Part shown: piece after piece, positions 6,549-10,358 of the stretch
Layout: the number at the start of each line of letters is the position of its first letter
Position numbering within the stretch: position 1 is the stretch's first letter
Assembly: GCA_009917805.1 (NCBI GenBank)
Contig: RGES01000034.1
Location: forward strand, 1 to 10,358
Direction: 5' to 3'
DNA length: 10,358 nucleotides
Origin: Verrucomicrobiota bacterium
GTDB taxonomy: Bacteria > Verrucomicrobiota > Verrucomicrobiia > Opitutales > UBA953
Notes under the pieces: model-generated
The model's database searches: none
Told to the model about the DNA's origin: nothing
Seen by the model: only the letters and a program-made list of their open reading frames with translations
Made by a program: the position numbers and the translations under genes

Positions 6549-6663
6549 GGGGGTGAGGGATTAGACGAAAAGAATGCCCCGGGGTTCCAGCCAATTGGCG
6601 GCCGGCCGGCGGAAAAACGAAAGTCCGCCTTCCTTCCCGGGCGGAGTTCCGTAAGTTCGGCGC
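6549..6663. promoter_or_regulatory. Divergent promoter region between SGNH and YdjM genes
   Basis: These 115 bases separate two divergent starts, so promoters for both directions should lie here. On the minus strand TCTAAT (6560-6565) resembles a -10 box but has no good -35 and would leave a very short leader. On the plus side TCCGCC (6624-6629) and GGCGGA (6640-6645) form a 6-bp inverted repeat with a 10-base loop, a possible hairpin or operator in front of the YdjM start. No confident promoter can be picked. Confidence 0.4.
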
Positions 6664-7776
6664 ATGGACAACGTCACGCACGCCGCCCTCGGCATCGCCG
6701 CCGGCATCGTCGTCCGTCGTCGCGGCGCCTCCCTGCCCGCCGCCGCGCTCGCCGGCCTGCTCGCCGCCGAAGCCCCGGACCTCGACGTCTTCATCCGCTC
6801 CGCCGGCGACCCGCTCGTCTCCTTCCGCTGGCACCGCCACTTCACGCACAGCTTCGCCTTCATGCCGGTCTGGGCCCTGCTCAGCGCGTGGCTGACGACG
6901 TGGATCTTTTGTTGGCAGCGTCAGCCAATTACAAATGCCGCCATAGCGAAGAAATCTGCCCTGTTAAATAGAATCGGGGAGTGGCTTTCGTCATGGTGCT
7001 TCCGCCGCCGACCCGACGCGGACTGGAAGGGGCTCCTGCTGCCAGGCCTGGCCGGCGCGCTCACGCACCTGCTCTGCGACGGGTGCACGAGCTACGGCAC
7101 GATGCTGCTCTGGCCCTTCGCGGAGACGCGCTATGCCTGGGACTGCCTGCCGATCATCGACCTTTTCGCCACGCTTCCGTTGCTGGTGCTCGCGATCCTG
7201 GCCTGGCGGAAGGCCGCGCCCCGCCTCGCGCTCTACGGGCTGCTCTGGTTCACGTCTTACGCGCTGCTCGGCGTCTGGCAGCACGCGCGCGCGGAGACGG
7301 CCCTGCGCCGGTGGTTCGCGTCGCAGCAGGTCACGCGTCGCACCGAACGCCTCGCGGTCAAGCCGACCGCGCTCAACCTCCTCGTCTGGCGCTGCGTCTG
7401 GCTCGAGGACGGACGCTGGCACACGGCCGCCGTCCGGGTCGCGCCGTTCGCCGAACCGCGCATCATCGTCGGCGAGACACGCGCGGCCCTCTCGCCCGCA
7501 AGCCCCGGCCTCCCGGCCGCCGGGTCGCCCGGCGCGGTCATCATCGCGGACTTCTCCCGCTTCACGCAGGGCTGGAACAGCTTCACGGCCGACGGCGGCG
7601 CGGTGCTCATCGGCGACATCCGTTTCGGCATGCTGCCGACGAGCGCACGCCCACTCTGGTCGGTGCGCTGCGAACCCGCCGCCCCGAGCACCGTCATCAT
7701 GGATCGCTCCCTGCGCCCCGGCGACTGGGGCCGGTTCGGCCAGATGATCGTCGGCAACCATACTGCGGCTTCCTGA
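6664..7776 (+). CDS. YdjM/DUF457-type membrane metal-dependent hydrolase, with insertion and altered C-terminus
   Basis: This 370-residue inner-membrane protein belongs to the YdjM (DUF457) family of putative metal-dependent hydrolases; the cellular substrate is unknown. Motifs: MDNVTH (1-6), PDLD (38-41), HRHFTHS (57-63), HLLCDGCTSYGT (135-146) and IIDLFATLPLL, with hydrophobic helices between them and a soluble C-terminal half ending DIRFGM...LWSVRC and DWGRFGQM. Two oddities. Residues 81-106 (bases 6904-6981) are AT-rich, use codons such as TTA, AGA and ATA, and are flanked by the similar W-L-T-T-W (76-80) and W-L-S-S-W (107-111). They break the expected short loop before RRRPDADW. The last residues, after about G-N-H, run into a GH16 coding sequence in another frame and stop at TGA 7774-7776, so the native end has probably been lost. 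The frame stays open throughout, so a protein may still be made. Confidence 0.85.
   Translation: MDNVTHAALGIAAGIVVRRRGASLPAAALAGLLAAEAPDLDVFIRSAGDPLVSFRWHRHFTHSFAFMPVWALLSAWLTTWIFCWQRQPITNAAIAKKSALLNRIGEWLSSWCFRRRPDADWKGLLLPGLAGALTHLLCDGCTSYGTMLLWPFAETRYAWDCLPIIDLFATLPLLVLAILAWRKAAPRLALYGLLWFTSYALLGVWQHARAETALRRWFASQQVTRRTERLAVKPTALNLLVWRCVWLEDGRWHTAAVRVAPFAEPRIIVGETRAALSPASPGLPAAGSPGAVIIADFSRFTQGWNSFTADGGAVLIGDIRFGMLPTSARPLWSVRCEPAAPSTVIMDRSLRPGDWGRFGQMIVGNHTAAS
6888..7001 (+). repeat. AT-rich insert with imperfect 93-base-spaced direct repeat
   Basis: GTGGCT....CG.C.TGG..CTT occurs at 6888-6908 and again at 6981-7001, exactly 93 bases (31 codons) apart, with about 15 of 21 bases equal. The DNA between (6904-6980) is about 45% GC by hand count (35 of 77), far below its surroundings, and uses codons rare elsewhere in the window. 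It also holds a small inverted repeat, TTGGC-(7)-GCCAA (6913-6929). This looks like a short inserted element that kept the reading frame, possibly a mobile palindromic-type repeat. TAGCGAAGAAATCT inside it resembles a dispersed repeat I know from unrelated bacteria, but that is only a resemblance. A diverged natural loop is the alternative. Confidence 0.5.
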
Positions 7777-8306
7777 CGACGCGCAAGAAGTTCGCCCTCG
7801 TCCAAGGCAAGACCGAGGCCCGCTGCCGCTTCTCCGTCCAGCCGGGCACGCAGATCGCCTTCTGGTCGCAGTCGCCGACGTACGGCAAATCCGGCACCGC
7901 GGCGGGCGCGGCGGGCGACGGCGTCGAGATCGACATCCTGGAGACGACCGGCCTGAAGAAAGGCGGCTACCAGTCCGTCCTCCACTGGGGTCCTTACAAG
8001 CACCCCACCGAGAAGAAGGCCAGCTCCGTGCAGCACCCGGCGAACGTCGGCGACGCGTGGCACGACTACGGCGTCGAGTGGGACGACACCGGCTATCGTT
8101 TCACCTTCGACGGCAAGGTGGTCTGGACCGATGCGAAGTGCCCGGGCTCCAAGGCCCCGCAGTTCCTCCTGCTCACCAGCGAATCAAATATCAAGGGCTG
8201 GAACGGCGAACGCCCGAAGGAAGGCTACGGCCTCAAGGACGCGTCGAAGAACACCTTCGAGATCGATTGGGTGAAGGCCTGGGAACGCGTCCCGGCGGCG
8301 AAGTGA
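7761..8306 (+). pseudogene. C-terminal fragment of a GH16 glycoside hydrolase
   Basis: From about 7761 the plus strand encodes roughly 181 residues of a family 16 glycoside hydrolase. The catalytic signature EIDILE (7926-7943, nucleophile Glu, Asp and acid/base Glu) is intact. Other family blocks are GFLTTRKKF..VQGKTEARCRF, the core A-F-W-S, WHDYGVEWDDTGYRFTFDGKVVW, and a C-terminal FEIDWVKAWE strand. GH16 enzymes cleave beta-1,3/1,4-glucans or galactans outside the cell. The first 60-90 residues expected before this point, and any signal peptide, are missing. I find no plausible ATG, GTG or TTG in this frame near the start, and the open frame upstream is only antiparallel shadow of the YdjM gene. 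So it is a truncated remnant fused out of frame to that gene, either by deletion or by a wrong assembly join. It stops one base before the convergent TonB gene stop. Confidence 0.75.
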
Positions 8307-8307
8307 C

Positions 8308-8940
8308 TCAGCGCAGCTCGAAACGGTAGCTCGCCTCGGCTTCCGACGCGACCGGCGACCGGTTACGGGCGGCCGGCGTGAACGTCGACGCCCGGGCGGC
8401 CGCCAGCGCGGCTTCGTCGAGCAGTCGGCTGCCCGAACTCCGCGTCAGTTCGACCTGCCGGACGGAGCCGTCCGCGGCGAGCGCGATGCGTACGCCGACG
8501 ACGCCCTCGGCGCCCGCGCGACGCGCGCGCTCAGGGTAGGCCGGCTCCTGACGGGAAAGGAACGAGGGCGGCACGAAGACGTCGGCGATCGGCGCCGGCG
8601 CGGCGGCGAGCACCTGGCCCTGCGTCGGCACGGCGGCCGCGGCGACGGAGACGGCCGGAGCCGCCGCCGGTTGCGCCGCCAGGATCGGCGCCACCACCGG
8701 AGCGGCGACGACGACGCTCGGCGCGACGGGGACAGGCAAGCCGGCGCCGAGCGCCACGCCGCCGCGGGCTTCGCCGGGCAAGGCGACGGGCTCGGCGACG
8801 AGGGTCACCAGGACCAAGCCGCCTTCGCGCGCGGCTTCGCCGACGCCGGCGGCCCCGCCCATCCAGACGGCGGCGACGGCCGCGAGATGGACGCCGGCCA
8901 CGGCGGTCCAGATCAGGCGATGGCGACGGCTTTCGAGCAC
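8308..8940 (-). CDS. TonB-family energy transducer protein
   Basis: This 210-residue protein has a short cytoplasmic N-terminus (MLESRRHR), one membrane helix (about 9-30), a long Ala/Val/Pro-rich periplasmic linker (about 45-122) and a C-terminal TonB domain (about 123-210). That domain carries the hallmark P-A-Y-P (133-136), GVVGVRIALAADGSV and LDEAALAAARASTFTPA. TonB proteins pass proton-motive energy from ExbB/ExbD to outer-membrane transporters, which supports a Gram-negative envelope. No exbB, exbD or receptor gene is nearby. The linker lacks the Glu-Pro/Lys-Pro repeats of classical TonB. The start is GTG at 8940 without a Shine-Dalgarno. It lies 47 bases downstream of the SixA gene on the same strand and may be cotranscribed with it. 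Confidence 0.9.
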   Translation of the reverse strand: MLESRRHRLIWTAVAGVHLAAVAAVWMGGAAGVGEAAREGGLVLVTLVAEPVALPGEARGGVALGAGLPVPVAPSVVVAAPVVAPILAAQPAAAPAVSVAAAAVPTQGQVLAAAPAPIADVFVPPSFLSRQEPAYPERARRAGAEGVVGVRIALAADGSVRQVELTRSSGSRLLDEAALAAARASTFTPAARNRSPVASEAEASYRFELR

Positions 8941-8987
8941 GCAGGCAGGGTCGGTGCGGCCGCTCGTTCAGTCAAGAACGGGCCGTG

Positions 8988-9476
8988 TCATTTCGCGAGG
9001 TCGGGCGGGATCATCCAGAGCAGGCTCCAGGCGCCGTACGGACGCAGCTTCGTCGGCTTCGCCGTCCGCTCCAACGCCATCAGCCCGGCCTTGCGGAAAC
9101 GGATGGCCGCGCCGCCGTCGGGCAGGCCCAGCAGCAAGGCCGCCAGCTCCGCGAGGTGAGGGTTATGCCCGACCAGCAGGCGGCTGCGGCGCGACTTGCC
9201 GAGCTGCGCCGCCGTCTTGCGCGGATCGTGCTCCGGCTCCAGCCCGCCCAGCACCTTGAGCGGCAGCGGCGAGCCCGTCGCCAGCCGCAGCAGCTGGGCC
9301 GTGCGCACCGCGCGGACGAGCGGGCTGTGCTCGATCGCGTCGACTTCTTCGAGCGGCGCCCGGCCCGCGCCCTTGGCGAGCAGGGCGACCTGGCGCTGCC
9401 CGTGCGCGGTGAGGTCACGCGACGCATCCGGCGTCCCGGGGACGGCTTCGGCATGACGGAGCAGATAGAGGCGCAT
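8988..9476 (-). CDS. sixA: SixA-type phosphohistidine phosphatase
   Basis: This 162-residue protein of the histidine phosphatase (phosphoglycerate-mutase-like) superfamily begins MRLYLLRHAEAVPG. The catalytic R7-H8 lies in the short RHA motif typical of SixA. Other signs are LTAHGQRQ, HSPLVRAVRTAQ (R55) and the second active-site His H104 in LLVGHNPHL. SixA removes phosphate from histidines in phosphotransfer proteins, so a signalling or PTS-related role is likely; no partner is encoded here. The length matches SixA (about 160). An ATG 66 bases upstream (9542) would add 22 residues with no family similarity that run through the AT-rich promoter region, so I chose 9476. The TonB gene follows after 47 bases. 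Confidence 0.92.
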   Translation of the reverse strand: MRLYLLRHAEAVPGTPDASRDLTAHGQRQVALLAKGAGRAPLEEVDAIEHSPLVRAVRTAQLLRLATGSPLPLKVLGGLEPEHDPRKTAAQLGKSRRSRLLVGHNPHLAELAALLLGLPDGGAAIRFRKAGLMALERTAKPTKLRPYGAWSLLWMIPPDLAK

Positions 9477-9552
9477 CCCGGGAAGGTTGGGCCGAAATAA
9501 TATTAACGCAAATCGGTCTTGCCCGCCGGCGCCGTCCGTCAACCAATCGCGC
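9477..9552. promoter_or_regulatory. AT-rich divergent intergenic region between SixA and DacA-like genes
   Basis: These 76 bases lie between two divergent starts. AAATAATATTAA (about 9496-9507) is one of the few AT-rich runs in the window and nearly palindromic (TTAATATTA on the minus strand), so it could supply -10 elements in either direction. I cannot pair it with a convincing -35; a minus-strand TTGACG (9537-9542) is about 30 bases away, which is too far. Confidence 0.45.
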
Positions 9553-10358
9553 GTGCGCTTCGCCGCGATCGCCGCCCTCCTCCTGACGTTGTCGCTCCCG
9601 GCCGAGGCGGCCGTCGGCCCGCGCTACGCGGCCGCCGGCATGACCGTCGACGGCACGATCTGCGTCGACGCCGCGACGGGCGCGGTGCTCTCGGAGGAGA
9701 AGGCCGACTTCCCCGGCCACCCGGCGAGCGTGACGAAGCTGATGACCACGCTCCTCGTGCTCGAGGACATCCGGACGAACAAGCTCACCCTGCGCAGCCG
9801 GGTCGCCGTCACCAAGGCCGCCGCCGATGTCGGCGGCTCCCAGGTCTGGCTCGCCCCGGGCGAAAGCTTCACGGTCGAGGAGATGCTCTACGCCTTGCTG
9901 TTGAAGTCCGCCAACGACGTGGCCGTCGCCCTGGCCATCGACCGCGCCGGCAGCGTCCCCGCGTTCGTCGCCCGCATGAACCGCCGCGCCGCGGAACTGG
10001 GCATGACGCGGACCACCTTCGTGACCCCCAACGGCCTCACCTACGGCCATGGCCCCCACGACACCACGACCGCCCGCGACCTGGCCAAGCTGGCGGTCAC
10101 GCTCTGCCAGTTCCCCGAACTGCTCAGGTATACCAGCACGAAGCAGTATGTGCTCCGCCGGCCGGGCAAACCGCTCGAGCTCCTCAACCATAACCACCTC
10201 CTGGAATCCTTCCCGGGCTGCGACGGGTTGAAGACCGGCTGGACGGTCGCCGCGCACGCCTCGATCGTGACCACCGCCAAGCAGAAGGACCTCCGCGTGA
10301 TCGCGGTCGTCCTCGGCTGCCAATGCCCCGCCGGCGCCAAACCGGAGCAACGCCTCCG
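9553..10358 (+). CDS. D-alanyl-D-alanine carboxypeptidase (peptidase S11), incomplete at the window end
   Basis: This is a low-molecular-weight penicillin-binding protein that trims the terminal D-Ala from peptidoglycan side chains in the periplasm. All three active-site motifs are present: S59-V-T-K62 (9727-9738), S119-A-N (9907-9915) and K227-T-G (10231-10239), with the usual spacing. Family blocks TKLMTTLLVLE, EEMLYALLLKSANDVAVAL, MTRTTFVTPNGL and CDGLKTGWT are clear. I choose GTG at 9553: it gives a signal peptide (RFAAIAALLLTLSLPAEA), and no other start exists upstream in frame. The first in-frame ATG (9640) would remove the signal peptide. The 268 residues seen end after the catalytic domain's conserved VIAVVLGC; the C-terminal part lies beyond the window. 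No Shine-Dalgarno is visible. DacA/DacC-like, but the exact paralogue cannot be assigned. Confidence 0.92.
   Translation, partial: MRFAAIAALLLTLSLPAEAAVGPRYAAAGMTVDGTICVDAATGAVLSEEKADFPGHPASVTKLMTTLLVLEDIRTNKLTLRSRVAVTKAAADVGGSQVWLAPGESFTVEEMLYALLLKSANDVAVALAIDRAGSVPAFVARMNRRAAELGMTRTTFVTPNGLTYGHGPHDTTTARDLAKLAVTLCQFPELLRYTSTKQYVLRRPGKPLELLNHNHLLESFPGCDGLKTGWTVAAHASIVTTAKQKDLRVIAVVLGCQCPAGAKPEQRL

Noticed and set aside
6601..6645. GC-rich palindromic stretch and hairpin in the SGNH/YdjM intergenic region as a terminator
   Set aside because: There is no T run on either side, and it lies between divergent starts where a terminator is not expected; at most an operator or chance palindrome.
5160..6971. 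Plus-strand open frame of about 600 codons opposite the SGNH gene
   Set aside because: It is antisense to a gene with all SGNH catalytic blocks, and its Arg/Gly/Asp-rich translation has no recognisable domain.
6981..7760. Upstream part of the open frame that contains the GH16 fragment
   Set aside because: It overlaps the YdjM gene in another frame, and its His/Arg/Pro-rich translation shows no GH16 character before about 7761, so it is not a real N-terminus.
9477..9542. Upstream ATG that would lengthen the SixA protein by 22 residues
   Set aside because: The extra residues have no family similarity, and the region contains the AT-rich intergenic sequence. SixA proteins start at M-x-LYLLRHAEA.
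9415..10350. Minus-strand open frame of 311 codons opposite the carboxypeptidase gene
   Set aside because: The plus strand carries the three penicillin-binding motifs in correct spacing; the antisense frame has no recognisable feature.
1..10358. CRISPR arrays, tRNA or rRNA genes, transposase genes, phage genes
   Set aside because: I looked on both strands and saw no regularly spaced repeats, cloverleaf-like sequences, rRNA signatures or recombinase motifs.

Overview
The window looks like a stretch of a GC-rich bacterium, most likely from the Planctomycetes-Verrucomicrobia group and probably Verrucomicrobiota (Opitutae-like). This placement is inferred, not proven. The main reasons are a minus-strand cluster of secreted ThuA-like and DUF1080 (3-keto-disaccharide hydrolase) proteins next to a ketose 3-epimerase and an SGNH hydrolase, which is a typical PVC arrangement, and the near absence of Shine-Dalgarno sequences before the genes. 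Both ends cut through genes, so the window may be a whole metagenomic contig.

Layout. 1-518: C-terminal part of the pyruvate dehydrogenase E1 beta gene, whose first 125 bases lie in the wrong orientation. 540-1763: the E2 dihydrolipoamide acetyltransferase gene, followed by a strong terminator (1784-1815). 1825-2520 (minus): a short-chain dehydrogenase/reductase whose usual catalytic Ser and Tyr are replaced. 2579-2607: terminator of the following minus-strand cluster. 2631-6548 (minus, transcribed right to left): SGNH/GDSL hydrolase, D-tagatose/psicose 3-epimerase-like protein, DUF1080 protein, ThuA-like protein. 6664-7776 (plus): YdjM/DUF457 membrane metal-dependent hydrolase with a foreign-looking AT-rich insertion. 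7761-8306 (plus): the C-terminal two thirds of a GH16 glycosidase, abutting the previous gene out of frame and without a start. 8308-8940 (minus): TonB-like energy transducer. 8988-9476 (minus): SixA-type phosphohistidine phosphatase. 9553-10358 (plus, incomplete): D-alanyl-D-alanine carboxypeptidase.

How the genes work together. The pdh genes are central metabolism (pyruvate to acetyl-CoA). The minus-strand cluster looks like a small carbohydrate-processing unit: three exported proteins (esterase-like SGNH hydrolase, DUF1080 hydrolase, ThuA) and one cytoplasmic ketose epimerase. No sugar 3-dehydrogenase, transporter or regulator is present in the window. The GH16 remnant would suit a polysaccharide-degrading lifestyle but seems dead or wrongly joined.

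The most noteworthy signals are structural. There is an inverted 125-base segment inside pdhB, a 93-base-spaced imperfect repeat with an AT-rich insert inside the YdjM gene, and a GH16 fragment spliced to the end of that gene. Assembly or amplification artefact is a live explanation for the first and third. I see no convincing new multi-gene system, CRISPR array, tRNA or rRNA. There is no stretch over 300 bases without a gene.
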